Assembly: GCF_000314005.1 (NCBI RefSeq)
Contig: NZ_JH980292.1
Location: forward strand, 569,410-633,409
DNA length: 64,000 nt
Direction of reading: 5' to 3'
Origin: Spirulina subsalsa PCC 9445
Lineage (GTDB): Bacteria > Cyanobacteriota > Cyanobacteriia > Cyanobacteriales > Spirulinaceae
The notes beneath the pieces were generated by a model. It made no database searches and was not told the DNA's origin. It saw nothing but the letters and a program-made list of their open reading frames with translations. Shown in pieces: positions 33,701-41,978 of the stretch (within the stretch, counting starts at the first letter, position 1; every line of letters begins with the position of its first letter). A program made the position numbers and the translations under genes.

Positions 33701-34384
33701 GCCGAGGGAGTAACGATAGGCTTGGAGATCCTGTTCTAGGGTTTGGAAGACGCGGCGCACGGTGGCATCCCAACTCATCAACAGTTGATCAAATTGGCGC
33801 TGGAGTTCTCGTAATTGTTCGAGACGTTCGAGTTGTTGTAGGGGGTTGGGGTTGAGATTGGGGGGCAGGGCGGCATTTTGGGGGTTTTCCTGTAGGAGGG
33901 GCAGGAGTTGGTGGGTGAAACTTTCGAGCGATCGCGCCATTTGTTGCTGAAGCCCTTCACTACACCGGGCGAGTAACACCTGAACAAAATCCCCGGTAAT
34001 CTGTTGACGCTGACTTTCGAGCTTGCGGATCTCATGGAGTAAGGCCTCACGTTGTTGACGCAGGGTTTCTAACTCCATCTGTAAGGGTTCAATCCACTGA
34101 TGGCGCTGTTGATTCATCTGTCGCATGACGGCCTGGGCGATCGCCTCGGCTGTCTCTTCCCCCCCTACTCTCCCCATCTGGACTGGATTGGGGGCATTTC
34201 CTTCCGAAGGCTGGGAGAACAACAGAAACTGACGGATTTTCGCTAAAACCCTCTGTTGTTGATGGAGTTGTTGTTGATGCACTTGTTGGGGGTTAACCTC
34301 TCCTGCCTTGGCGTTAACCCCAGTCAAAACCTGATCAATTTCTGCAATCAGTGCGTGAATATCCGTTGGTGAAGTCACAGTCAA
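30797..34384 (-). CDS. Large coiled-coil protein with acidic tandem repeats
   Basis: 1195 residues. The first 260 are helical and Gln-rich with coiled-coil heptads (MELETLRQQREALLHEIRK; LQQLERLEQLRELQRQFDQ). The rest is very acidic and low in complexity. It includes four 15-residue units (TRVELTEELETTTES type), nine 23-residue units (APVDELVESPVEEVLEEEE plus VLLT/A), and two copies of ETVEPTVEEWETSSP. No membrane segment, signal or enzyme motif. I do not recognise it. The architecture suggests a structural or scaffold protein with a long flexible arm. It precedes the Hsp70-fold gene by 13 bases in one operon. Confidence 0.7.
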   Translation of the reverse strand: MTVTSPTDIHALIAEIDQVLTGVNAKAGEVNPQQVHQQQLHQQQRVLAKIRQFLLFSQPSEGNAPNPVQMGRVGGEETAEAIAQAVMRQMNQQRHQWIEPLQMELETLRQQREALLHEIRKLESQRQQITGDFVQVLLARCSEGLQQQMARSLESFTHQLLPLLQENPQNAALPPNLNPNPLQQLERLEQLRELQRQFDQLLMSWDATVRRVFQTLEQDLQAYRYSLGENIADLHNLGEQSVNLFQDYLEQLTPALGTPLSLPSSSDPAPALPEAPETPTAELSLENALYPFAGVEIPLERHHFDILDRSEAAKVPDTLAAILDLDLSDTEANQVLQIAPTEPTPETTATPQAGEMWEAWDEQLFGSNSDLFTTETPPPESDLVLTPEESLPPTPELVFFEGISPDQPLETALFGELEDPATGLKDSSGLVLRGDVTLETLLFEEVLTLPAPATPAELSPAEDKFGENREEEDEEIVTTASLTLLLDQVSDLVVRSPEQAEEIEQNIDEFHNPEQEELLVSEEETSVLPHPVLDEVLGEETLQHLNEDLVSFEQSPVVATPEEKIAPAVVPDEEVAPTQVEPTEELETTTESTRVELTEELETTTESTRVELTEELETTTEPTRVEPTEELETTTESVPDQEVESPEAVTSVPPSLEIVLDEEEAEEGVVAVAPPENLSGVVVIQSLSDLLLQEAEDEVEVVEIEEKEEEEPDEVFVSRDMWDSDDTASSPPNSNPAFARPLAMNDGGEGDIWGEPEVAQGSSVSPAEEVVPVPETELAAPVDELVESPVEEVLEEEEVLLTAPVDELVESPVEEVLEEEEVLLTAPVDELVESPVEEVLEEEEVLLAAPVDELVESPVEEVLEEEEVLLTAPVDELVESPVEEVLEEEEVLLAAPVDELVESPVEEVLEEEEVLLAAPVDELVESPVEEVLEEEEVLLTAPVDELVESPVEEVLEEEEVLLAAPVDELVESPIEEVLAQEETVEPTVEEWETSSPEAENPPGEVLLSFTPQETVEPTVEEWETSSPDEGNFEPERVLEQPHEDEMTHPLTLETPDEVSPSDGIHLSTENDLEPNVVDPESWPEDPNSSLLDLPTEEDWEELPMNGVATDPVVTFVDAGDFHPLDPLDPPEMVFEELPPIADLWDSPEESLDFEAEADLESEEDSDEVRIIHSITEITTDPWSEVTTPSPFKHHS
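31440..32050 (-). repeat. Nine tandem 69-bp coding repeats
   Basis: Each unit encodes 23 residues, APVDELVESPVEEVLEEEE then VLLT or VLLA. Units differ by only a few bases, mostly T/A at the last residue, so the array is recent or homogenised. Unit number could vary between strains. Confidence 0.9.
32479..32655 (-). repeat. Four tandem 45-bp coding repeats
   Basis: Units encode 15 residues of the type RVEPTEELETTTEST. A second, independent array in the same gene as the 69-bp repeats. Confidence 0.85.
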
Positions 34385-34424
34385 ACCCAGATTGTAAAAG
34401 TACGCAAAGCGGAAACGCCCTATC

Positions 34425-34582
34425 TAGGGCTTGCTGAATAAGTCCGAGAGTTGGGGAGTCGGGAGTCGGGAGTCAGGAAAAGGCAATAGTTAAGAGTTTT
34501 GGCTATTCCCCTGCTCCCCCTATTCCCTGTTCCCCGTTCCCTGTTCCCTAGCCCCACCAGCAGAGTTATTCAGCAGACCCTA
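34425..34582. mobile_element. MITE-like element M2 (158 bp)
   Basis: Left end TAGGGCTTGCTGAATAA, right end TTATTCAGCAGACCCTA (two mismatches). G-rich left arm (GGGAGTC units) and C-rich right arm (CCCTGTTCC units). A shorter copy of M1 with no coding frame. Confidence 0.7.
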
Positions 34583-34926
34583 TTTATCTTTAGATTATCT
34601 TGACACTCTCCCGATACATTGGGAAATTTTTGACTCAACACTTGGAGTTTGCTGAAAAAAACACTCTCTGCGAGACGCTGCGCGTTGCGTAGCAAACGCT
34701 AGACTCAAACAAGGGAACGCCGGATTCTGGAACAGATCATCTAGAACTGGCACAAGTGCCTATTCACGACTCCTGACTCTCACTTCCCGACTGGTTCAGC
34801 AAACCCTACTGAGAGGCCTTGCCTAAATCATAACCCAGGAACATCAGAGAGAAGATATCCTGACATCCTCCCACACTGAATCAGAGATTATAGTGTGGGA
34901 TTCCCCATTCAACCACCAAACTTACT
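34583..34926. other. Gene-free stretch between MITE and dnaN
   Basis: Contains a GC palindrome near 34667-34702 (GCGAGACGCTGCGCGTTGCG type, shared with 18709-18742). A half MITE-like motif (CGACTCCTGACTCTCACTTC ... TTCAGCAAACCCTA) lies at about 34766-34810. No gene or terminator was recognised. Confidence 0.5.
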
Positions 34927-36090
34927 TTACTCCCGTAATTGAACAGGCATTGCCAAATAGGTCATTTTCAACCCACTCAGAGGGGTAAAAATCACAGGCT
35001 GAGTCGGTGCATTCAGATGAATGCAAATCTCCTCGCTCGAAAGTGCCTTTAAACCATCCATCAAATATTTAACATTAAAAGCAATTTCTGGGGGATTGCT
35101 GCTGGTAATTTGCGCAGACATAGACTCTCGTCCACTGCCTAAATCCTGAGACTCAACCGACAAAAATAATTGCTGATTTTCATTGTCAATCACACAGCGC
35201 ACAACATTATTTTTAGAATCTGCTAACACAGAAATTCTCTCTAAAGCACTCTGGAATTGACGACGGTTTACATTAATCTGATTGCCAAATTGTTGAGGAA
35301 TTAACTGCCGATACGCCGGGTAAGCTCCCTCTAATTTCCGGCTCGTAATGCGTTGATTTCCTAGCTCAAAAACAATCTGGCTTTCATCAAACTGTAGAAC
35401 AACAGAATCGCTATTATTGCGCGAGTTTAAAATTCGTTCTAATTCTCTTAACGTTCTCGCGGGAATTGTTACCTCTAATTTATCCCCCGCTTCAACCGTT
35501 TCTGTACTCTCTTCATTCGGCGTTTCAACCACAGCTAAACGGTGGCCATCGGTGGCAGCAAATTCAATAGCATCTTGCCCTAACGTAACATGAACTCCCG
35601 TTAACACTTGTTTAGTTTCTTCGGTGCTAGCTGCAAAAATTGTAGACTTCAACCCCTCAGCTAAGGCTTGTGCAGGTAAGCAAATGGATTCCCCCTCTTC
35701 AACCATTGGTAAGTCAGGAAATTCCTCGGCGTCCATGCTGCGTAATTTATAACTGCCCGAGGTAGAAGTTAAGGTAATAATCGTATTTTCTCCCTCTTCT
35801 TCTGTCTCTTGAGCTTGAGCGAGAGTAATTTCTCCTTCCGGTAATTTCGAGATAATATCACCCAAGGTTTTAGCGGGGAGGGTAATTATTCCTCCTTCGC
35901 TTACTTCAGCCGGGAAACTGGTTTGAATCCCTAAACTTAAGTCAAATCCTCTTAAGCTAACTTTTTGGGTGTCTTCATCGGCAATCAAGAGGACATTTCC
36001 TAAAACGGGGTGAGTCGGACGGGAGGGAACAGCACGACTCACTAAGGAAAGATTTGTGTTCAGGTCACTTTGGCTACAAACGAGTTTCAT
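34927..36090 (-). CDS. dnaN: DNA polymerase III beta clamp
   Basis: 387 residues from ATG 36090 (MKLVCSQSDLNTNLSLVSR), the conserved cyanobacterial start; an in-frame ATG at 36102/36108 would add four to six residues. Three clamp domains are visible: AVPSRPTHPVLGNVLL, LTGVHVTLGQDAIEFAATD followed by GHRLAVVET, and the third ending MTYLAMPVQLRE (the MPxRL-like C-terminus that meets the clamp loader). It forms a ring that holds polymerase on DNA. It is not next to dnaA here, as is usual in cyanobacteria. It runs in the same direction as the DMT and murG genes upstream of it. Confidence 0.95.
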   Translation of the reverse strand: MKLVCSQSDLNTNLSLVSRAVPSRPTHPVLGNVLLIADEDTQKVSLRGFDLSLGIQTSFPAEVSEGGIITLPAKTLGDIISKLPEGEITLAQAQETEEEGENTIITLTSTSGSYKLRSMDAEEFPDLPMVEEGESICLPAQALAEGLKSTIFAASTEETKQVLTGVHVTLGQDAIEFAATDGHRLAVVETPNEESTETVEAGDKLEVTIPARTLRELERILNSRNNSDSVVLQFDESQIVFELGNQRITSRKLEGAYPAYRQLIPQQFGNQINVNRRQFQSALERISVLADSKNNVVRCVIDNENQQLFLSVESQDLGSGRESMSAQITSSNPPEIAFNVKYLMDGLKALSSEEICIHLNAPTQPVIFTPLSGLKMTYLAMPVQLRE

Positions 36091-36128
36091 GGGCGATGTC
36101 ATAATCAAAAGCCCTTAATTGTAGCATT

Positions 36129-37004
36129 TTAAGAAGGTTTAGTCAAGAATACTTGACTCACGCCACAGCCTAAAATTAAAAGGCCTCCAATGGCTTGTAA
36201 TAGGGAAAGACTTTCACGGTAGAGGAGAAATCCAAGGAGGGCAGCAAGGAGGGGTTCTACATAGGAAATAACCCCATATTCTGAGGTTTTTAAATAGCGA
36301 ACGGCGGTAATCATTAAGGTGATGGCTAGGAAGCCATGAAAAAAGCCAACTCCGACTAACCAGAAGGTATTACTCAGGGTGAGAAATTGTAGCTTAAATT
36401 CTAGCCACAAGGGGAGGAGGAAGAGGTTAGTAAAGAGAAACTGATAGAAAATTCGGGTCTGGGATAAGCAATGGTTGGGGATTTTGCGATTGATGATCAC
36501 AAAACTAGCATAGGCAAGGGCGGATAGGAGTCCCCACAAGGAGCCGATGAGGTTTTGTCCGCCTTGGGTGGGGTCGAAATCGAGGATAAAAATAAACCCG
36601 AGGAAGGCAATAATGAGGGCGAGGCTTTGAGAGAGGGTGAGTTTTTCTTTGAGCCAGAAAAAGGCTATGGCGGTGGCAATAAAGGGGGCAAGATAAAGAA
36701 GAAATACGGCGTAACTAAGGGAGGTAAAAAGGATGGCTTGGGTGTAGGAAAACATCAAGCCTGCCCAACTTAGTCCGCCTAAGATGAGGGGAAGAAAGGA
36801 TTTTTGAAAGGGTTGGATGAGTTGGATTTTACGGGTGATGAGTAAATAAATGAGGAAGAATAAGAAGCCGAGGTAAAATCGCGCTAGGACAATAAGGGAA
36901 ACGGGGGCGTTAATTTGTTTAACAAATACGCCTAAGCCTGCCATAATACTAACGCCGACAATGGCGTAACTGTAGGCGAGAATTCGGGGATTTCTAGGGG
37001 TCAT
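36129..37004 (-). CDS. EamA/DMT-family permease
   Basis: 291 residues with about ten hydrophobic helices in two EamA repeats: MAGLGVFVKQINAPVSLIV and RFYLGFLFFLIYLLI in the first, LLSALAYASFVIINRKIPN and EYGVISYVEPLLAALLGFL in the second. The E-P-x-x-A-A-L motif before the last helices is typical of the drug/metabolite transporter group. Substrate unknown. Its ATG ends at the base before the murG stop, so it follows murG in one transcript. Confidence 0.85.
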   Translation of the reverse strand: MTPRNPRILAYSYAIVGVSIMAGLGVFVKQINAPVSLIVLARFYLGFLFFLIYLLITRKIQLIQPFQKSFLPLILGGLSWAGLMFSYTQAILFTSLSYAVFLLYLAPFIATAIAFFWLKEKLTLSQSLALIIAFLGFIFILDFDPTQGGQNLIGSLWGLLSALAYASFVIINRKIPNHCLSQTRIFYQFLFTNLFLLPLWLEFKLQFLTLSNTFWLVGVGFFHGFLAITLMITAVRYLKTSEYGVISYVEPLLAALLGFLLYRESLSLLQAIGGLLILGCGVSQVFLTKPS

Positions 37005-38054
37005 TTAAGGGGATTGAAGAGAGGTGAGTAACTGCACAAGTTGTTCTGCGCTGTCTAATACGGCTAATTGGGCGGCCTGTTGTGCCATTTGGGTTAATTG
37101 CTGGGGGGTTTTGAGGAGGTCTAGAACTTGTTGTTCTAGGTGTTCGGGGGTTAAGTCTTTTTGGCGGTAGACTTGGGCGGCTCCTGTTTCTTCAAAGGCG
37201 ATCGCATTGTAATATTGATGATCTTCGGCAGCGTAGGGATAGGGAATTAAAATGGCAGGGGTTTGAGTAACCGCTAATTCGGTTAAAGTCCCCGCCCCAG
37301 CCCGACTGATGGCTAAGTTCGCCCGTTGCAACAGTCCGGCCATATTATTATAAAACGGTCGAGGGAAATAATGGGGATGTTGGAAACTCTCAACGTCTGG
37401 GTCTTGTTCTCCGGTTAAATGGACGATGTAAGCCCCGGCTTTTAGCCAAGATTCGGCACAGAGACGGACAAAACGATTCAGGGCAACGGCTCCCTGAGAA
37501 CCCCCCATGACGACGATGAGAGGGGCTTCTGGGGGGATGGGAAAGTCGAGAGATTGGGGAGTCAGAAAGCTATCTCGAACAGGAGTACTGACCCAGCGCG
37601 TTTTAGCGGGGGGGAGGAAACGGGCGGTATTCTGAAACCCAATGGCGACGGTGTGGCAGAGGGGAGCAAGTAAGCGGGTGACTTTGCCGGGGATGGCGTT
37701 GGATTCGTGGAGAATGACGGGGATTCCTTGGAGTTTGGCGGCAAGGATAGCGGGGGCGGCGATATAGCCTCCGGTGGTGAATACGGCCTCAATTTGCAGG
37801 GTTTTGAGCAGTTTTTTCACTTGCCAGATGGAGCGCATTTGTTGCCAGAAGATGCGCAGGGTTTTCAGGCTGAAACGCTGTTGAAACCCTTCAATGGGGA
37901 TGAGGTGGAGGGGATAGGTTTGGGGAACGAGGGTTTGTTCTAAACGGTTGGGAACACCTAACCAGTTGATTTCGGCTTGGGGGAGGCGTTGTGCAACGGC
38001 TAACGCGGGGAAAAGATGGCCTCCGGTGCCACTAGCGGCAATGAGTAAACGCAT
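37005..38054 (-). CDS. murG: MurG, lipid II-forming GlcNAc transferase
   Basis: 349 residues from ATG 38054 (MRLLIAASGTGGHLFPALA); an upstream in-frame ATG at 38105 adds 17 residues with no family match. The G-loop GTGGHLFPA, the second G-loop IVVMGGSQGAVALNRF, and LAISRAGAGTLTELAVTQ with PAILIPYPYAAEDHQYYNA (UDP-GlcNAc site) are complete. It adds GlcNAc to lipid I at the inner face of the membrane in peptidoglycan synthesis. Confidence 0.95.
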   Translation of the reverse strand: MRLLIAASGTGGHLFPALAVAQRLPQAEINWLGVPNRLEQTLVPQTYPLHLIPIEGFQQRFSLKTLRIFWQQMRSIWQVKKLLKTLQIEAVFTTGGYIAAPAILAAKLQGIPVILHESNAIPGKVTRLLAPLCHTVAIGFQNTARFLPPAKTRWVSTPVRDSFLTPQSLDFPIPPEAPLIVVMGGSQGAVALNRFVRLCAESWLKAGAYIVHLTGEQDPDVESFQHPHYFPRPFYNNMAGLLQRANLAISRAGAGTLTELAVTQTPAILIPYPYAAEDHQYYNAIAFEETGAAQVYRQKDLTPEHLEQQVLDLLKTPQQLTQMAQQAAQLAVLDSAEQLVQLLTSLQSP

Positions 38055-38302
38055 AAAACTTTTTAGGACAAATGATCTGAGATAGGCTGGGGGTGGAATG
38101 ATCAAGTTATATCATAGGGCTGGAGATCAGAACTAACGGCTGATTGTGTCAAGATATGTGGCGTTTTTTTAACTTCTGTATAGATTAATTTTTTTTTGAT
38201 CGAGTAATAAAAAATCTTTGTGAGAGAAACCCTATAATCGGGGATGGATTAAGGATAATACCACTACACGATTCACATTATCAAGGATAGGTAGGGCGAA
38301 GT

Positions 38303-38968
38303 ATGTCACCCAAAACAAAAGAGTCCAAAGTTGATGTTCAACAAGCACAAACGCGCCTCTTGCTATATTTATGGGATATGGATGGAAAGGAAACCCCTGT
38401 TAAGCGCGGAGACTTGAACAAACGACTGGGGAAGTATGCGAAAGACTATCAACCTGCACTGACAGCGCTGGAAGAGTCAGGAGCTATTGAAACGATTCAG
38501 AACAAACGTTCTGTTAAGTTTGCTTTGACGGACAAGGGATTTCAAGAGTTAGAAACCGGATTACAAAGTCCGGATTTTGTTTTTGTGGGGAATCAAGTGG
38601 GGACAAAAGTTCCCAATGCCTTGTTACGCTGGATTAGAGGCACGAAGGGGGGAGGAGTTGCACCCAGCCAGAAGGCCGCGCCTAAAATCAGCAAGTATGA
38701 TGAGTTTAAATCGGTGGTTTTTGCGGTTTACGATGAACTCAATCAAGGCTATAACTTGGGCGATTTAGTGCCGATTTATCGCATTCGTCGGGAAATAGGC
38801 GATCGCATTAAACGCACCCAGTTTAATGATTGGCTGGTCAAAATGCAAAAGGACGACTTGATTCAACTGATGGCTGGAGAAATGCCAGACATGACCCCAG
38901 ACAAGCAGGAAGACTCCATTACTCTCACTGGGGGAGCCTTCCGTTATTACGTTAAACGCTTGGGGTAA
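38303..38968 (+). CDS. Winged-helix-like protein upstream of an ATPase/nuclease pair
   Basis: 221 residues, no recognised family. Residues 10-90 look like a winged helix: QQAQTRLLLYLWDMDGKET, KRGDLNKRLGKYAKDYQPA, LTALEESGAIETIQNKRSV, FALTDKGFQELETGL. Residues 130-215 look like a second helical/winged unit (YRIRREIGDRIKRTQFNDW, DDLIQLMAGEMPD, DSITLTGGAFRYYV). The gene is separated from the ATPase by 145 bp with a strong hairpin. Winged-helix proteins next to ATPase and nuclease genes often bind DNA in defence systems or regulate them. Function inferred only. Confidence 0.6.
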   Translation: MSPKTKESKVDVQQAQTRLLLYLWDMDGKETPVKRGDLNKRLGKYAKDYQPALTALEESGAIETIQNKRSVKFALTDKGFQELETGLQSPDFVFVGNQVGTKVPNALLRWIRGTKGGGVAPSQKAAPKISKYDEFKSVVFAVYDELNQGYNLGDLVPIYRIRREIGDRIKRTQFNDWLVKMQKDDLIQLMAGEMPDMTPDKQEDSITLTGGAFRYYVKRLG

Positions 38969-38977
38969 TTCATCGCC

Positions 38978-39009
38978 AGAAGTGAGTTGACCCCTATTAA
39001 CTCACTTCT
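38978..39009 (+). terminator. Hairpin between the winged-helix and ATPase genes
   Basis: A perfect 11-bp stem AGAAGTGAGTT/AACTCACTTCT with a 10-base loop lies ten bases after the stop. The T-run (CTCTTTTTAT) comes only about 18 bases later. It may be a partial terminator or an RNA-processing site that lowers expression of the downstream genes. Confidence 0.6.
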
Positions 39010-39113
39010 GCTTAACCCCTCTCTTTTTATGCAGCACCCCACCCCACAACAGAGCGTTGTGGTGTAGCAGATTACCTGTTATTGGTCACTTCACAGGATT
39101 ATATAAATAAATC

Positions 39114-41978
39114 ATGGCTAAAAATTCACCCATCGAAGCCGTTCACGCGGCCATTCAAAGCCAGAATATTTTTAGTAAAGCAGGCATTGTCCGAGAACAA
39201 AATGTATGGGGTCGTGGGTTTCCTGATGTTCCTTCCTTAAATGATCATGCCTCCGATGCCGTTTTAAAAGCCTTAGAACAAGTGCGCACAACCGATGATA
39301 AAGTTACCTCTTTAGTTATTACGGCACAGCAAGGACAAGGCAAAACTCATTTACTCAATCGCATTCGTCGCCAACTCTTACAAGAATCTGATTTTACTTT
39401 TATTTATGCAAATGTTCTCAGTTATACAGACTTAAATCAGGTTCATGTTTACTTTTTGCGTACAATTGTTGATAGTCTAAGTCGAGCCAATCATGAGGGA
39501 GTGACCCAGTGGCAAATGATTGCATCGGCTATGATGAATAGTGTTGTTAAAAACCAACAATCTACTAAAAGTTTTATTCGCAAATTTGACCAAGTTCATC
39601 AAACTTATTTAAACAAAAGTCAAAACCTCCTTGATGCTTTAACGACAAAAATTAAAGAACGAAAACCCGGAATTGATCCTTATATTATTCGTGCCGTAAT
39701 TGGCACACTTTCGTTAAAAGCTTCGAGCTATGCGGAAAAGTGGTTAGTGGGAGATCAGCTTGAAGAATCCCACGCTAAATACTTAGGATTACCCCCTCAT
39801 TCTCAACATCTGAATCACAGTCAAGAAAAAACAGCCCTCAGTTTTATTAAACAGGTTCTTAGTTTAATTGGTGAGTACAGTTCCGTTCTCATTTGTTTTG
39901 ATGAACTAGAAAGTGATCAATATAATGAGGGTGGGTTTATGTCTCACCAAGTCATCGCCTTTTTAATTAAATCCTTATACGACACATTAGAACAGTCTAA
40001 AACCGGAAAAGGGGTCGTTATTTTATCCGTAATGTTACCCGATACGTTCCGCAGTATCATGAGTTTGCCCGGAGGCACTCCCGAAAGAATCGAAACCTTC
40101 AACCAGAAAAAGGCGATAGAGTTAACGTTTATTAATGGGACATCAATGGTTGAGCTAGCTAAACTCTATCTTAACCTATTTTACAGAAAAAAAGAAGTTG
40201 TTCCGCCTAATGAACTATATCCCTTTGATGAAGCTGAACTAACACAATATGCACAAACGAACAAGCCAACCGTTAGAGAAGCATTGCGTTGGTGTGCGGA
40301 GAACTTCAAAGTGGCAGAAGATCCCTTACCTGCGGACGCAAAAAGCCGCTTTGAGTTTGCTTTAAATCGGGAAACAGAGGATGATTATAGCGACGATCTC
40401 GAAGATAATCAGTTTATTGGTGAGGTTCTACGATTTGGCTTTAGTACCCTGATTGGGGAAGCTCTACAAGGTACAACATCAACCGGAGAATTGCTCAAAC
40501 AAATGATAGTGCAGGGGATTGAAGACATTACTCCTAAATCAAAAAATAATAACTGGATTAACTTTAAAATTATTGTCACAGATGAAGGGAAAGAAATTAA
40601 AATTGGTCTGATGGTATTGCAAAATACTCACGGTTTATCTGTCGGTGCAGGAATGAGTCGGATTATTGACTATGAAACCTTTGGGTTTAATCGCGGGTGT
40701 TTAGTTCGTTCCCATGAGAAAAAAATTAAGGAAAATTGGGATTCTCATGCTTATTTAGAATTCCTTGTCCAAAAACTGGGGGGGGAATGGGTAGACTTGA
40801 AACTAGAAGACGTTAAACCACTCATTCAGCTTTATAATGTTTATCAACAGCGTGACTATTACAAGCTGGAAGAACAAGATATTTTGACCCTGGCGAAAGA
40901 AATCACTGTCGAGAATCCTTTGTTGCGGGAAATTCTGAGTAATCCTGCCAGTAATATTGACTCCTTAATTCAAGATTTTATGGATGAGGTTGGTGTGGAG
41001 GATGAGCAGAATTCAGAGGATGCTGAGTTAATGAACAGTGAGATTGTTTTTGATCTCCCCAATAGTTCAGATAGCAGTGAAATAGTGTCACCTACTCCCA
41101 CAACACCAGATAATCCACAAATAAGTTCAGCCGTTGCTGTTACCCCAGATCCTCCCACAGAAGAAACCCAAACCCAAGAAACCCAGACAAAAGTTAATGC
41201 GGCTACGTCATCTAAGACCGCAAAAAGGGGTAAAGCTAAAACATCGACTGCTGGGAAAGGAAAGATGGAGGAATCATCTAAAACAGTAGAATCTGAGCAA
41301 TCCGAGAGTTCTAAGCCATCCGCTAAAGCCACATCGGGGAAAACAAAATCTGCGGAAAAATCCCCACCCCCAGCCGTTGAGCAATCCGAGAGTTCTAAGC
41401 CATCCGCTAAAGCCACATCAGGGAAAACCCAATCTGTGGAAAAATCCACCACAACACCTGCTAAGACGGCTAAAAAGTCGGCAAAATCTTCATCACAAAC
41501 ACCCCAGACTCCTGCTAAAACGAAAGCATCGAGTCAGAAAGGAAAATCTGTCAAAGTTGAACAAAAAGCGCCCTCTCCTGCGGCAGAAAAAAGTCCACCT
41601 GTCACCCCTCCCCCCACACCAGAACCGGAAAAACAATGGTTTGAGAAAAGCTACTCTGGTCAAACAATTGTCGCTTTTCATTTCAATGGAGAACGGTATG
41701 AAACGGAGTCTTGGAAAGACTTTCTAATCAATGTCTGTATTTTGATTAAACTGAACCACGCCAAAGACTTTTATAAAGTTCAAGAAGCGGTAAGGGGAAG
41801 GAAAAATTATTACTTTAGTCCCAAGCCAGAAGATTTGAATAAAGCGGAAAAAATATCTGGGACGAATCTTTATGTTGAGACGATGTGGAGTGCTAATCAA
41901 GTGGTTACAGTGATCAAAAAAATAGTTGACTTATTTGAATATCCTGCGGATGTCGTTGCCATAGAAACCCATGAATAG
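39114..41978 (+). CDS. Large P-loop ATPase with basic linker and C-terminal domain
   Basis: 954 residues. Walker A is LVITAQQGQGKTHLLNRIR (about 68-84) and Walker B SVLICFDELESDQ (about 259). Sensor-like TGKGVVILSVMLPDTFRS follows, then a helical lid to about 430. Residues 430-620 form a second domain (KIIVTDEGKEIKIGLMVLQ). Residues 660-845 are a Lys/Ser/Pro/Thr-rich linker with two copies of EQSESSKPSAKATSGKT. The last 100 residues are a compact domain (VAFHFNGERYETESWKDFL, RGRKNYYFSPKPEDL, SGTNLYVETMWSANQVV) of a kind I associate with restriction-type proteins, not proven. It overlaps the nuclease-like gene by eight bases. Probably a defence ATPase. Confidence 0.65.
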   Translation: MAKNSPIEAVHAAIQSQNIFSKAGIVREQNVWGRGFPDVPSLNDHASDAVLKALEQVRTTDDKVTSLVITAQQGQGKTHLLNRIRRQLLQESDFTFIYANVLSYTDLNQVHVYFLRTIVDSLSRANHEGVTQWQMIASAMMNSVVKNQQSTKSFIRKFDQVHQTYLNKSQNLLDALTTKIKERKPGIDPYIIRAVIGTLSLKASSYAEKWLVGDQLEESHAKYLGLPPHSQHLNHSQEKTALSFIKQVLSLIGEYSSVLICFDELESDQYNEGGFMSHQVIAFLIKSLYDTLEQSKTGKGVVILSVMLPDTFRSIMSLPGGTPERIETFNQKKAIELTFINGTSMVELAKLYLNLFYRKKEVVPPNELYPFDEAELTQYAQTNKPTVREALRWCAENFKVAEDPLPADAKSRFEFALNRETEDDYSDDLEDNQFIGEVLRFGFSTLIGEALQGTTSTGELLKQMIVQGIEDITPKSKNNNWINFKIIVTDEGKEIKIGLMVLQNTHGLSVGAGMSRIIDYETFGFNRGCLVRSHEKKIKENWDSHAYLEFLVQKLGGEWVDLKLEDVKPLIQLYNVYQQRDYYKLEEQDILTLAKEITVENPLLREILSNPASNIDSLIQDFMDEVGVEDEQNSEDAELMNSEIVFDLPNSSDSSEIVSPTPTTPDNPQISSAVAVTPDPPTEETQTQETQTKVNAATSSKTAKRGKAKTSTAGKGKMEESSKTVESEQSESSKPSAKATSGKTKSAEKSPPPAVEQSESSKPSAKATSGKTQSVEKSTTTPAKTAKKSAKSSSQTPQTPAKTKASSQKGKSVKVEQKAPSPAAEKSPPVTPPPTPEPEKQWFEKSYSGQTIVAFHFNGERYETESWKDFLINVCILIKLNHAKDFYKVQEAVRGRKNYYFSPKPEDLNKAEKISGTNLYVETMWSANQVVTVIKKIVDLFEYPADVVAIETHE

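Noticed and set aside
33453-33773. Several Pro/Arg-rich frames antisense to the coiled-coil gene
   Set aside because: Explained by the codon bias of the acidic gene on the other strand.
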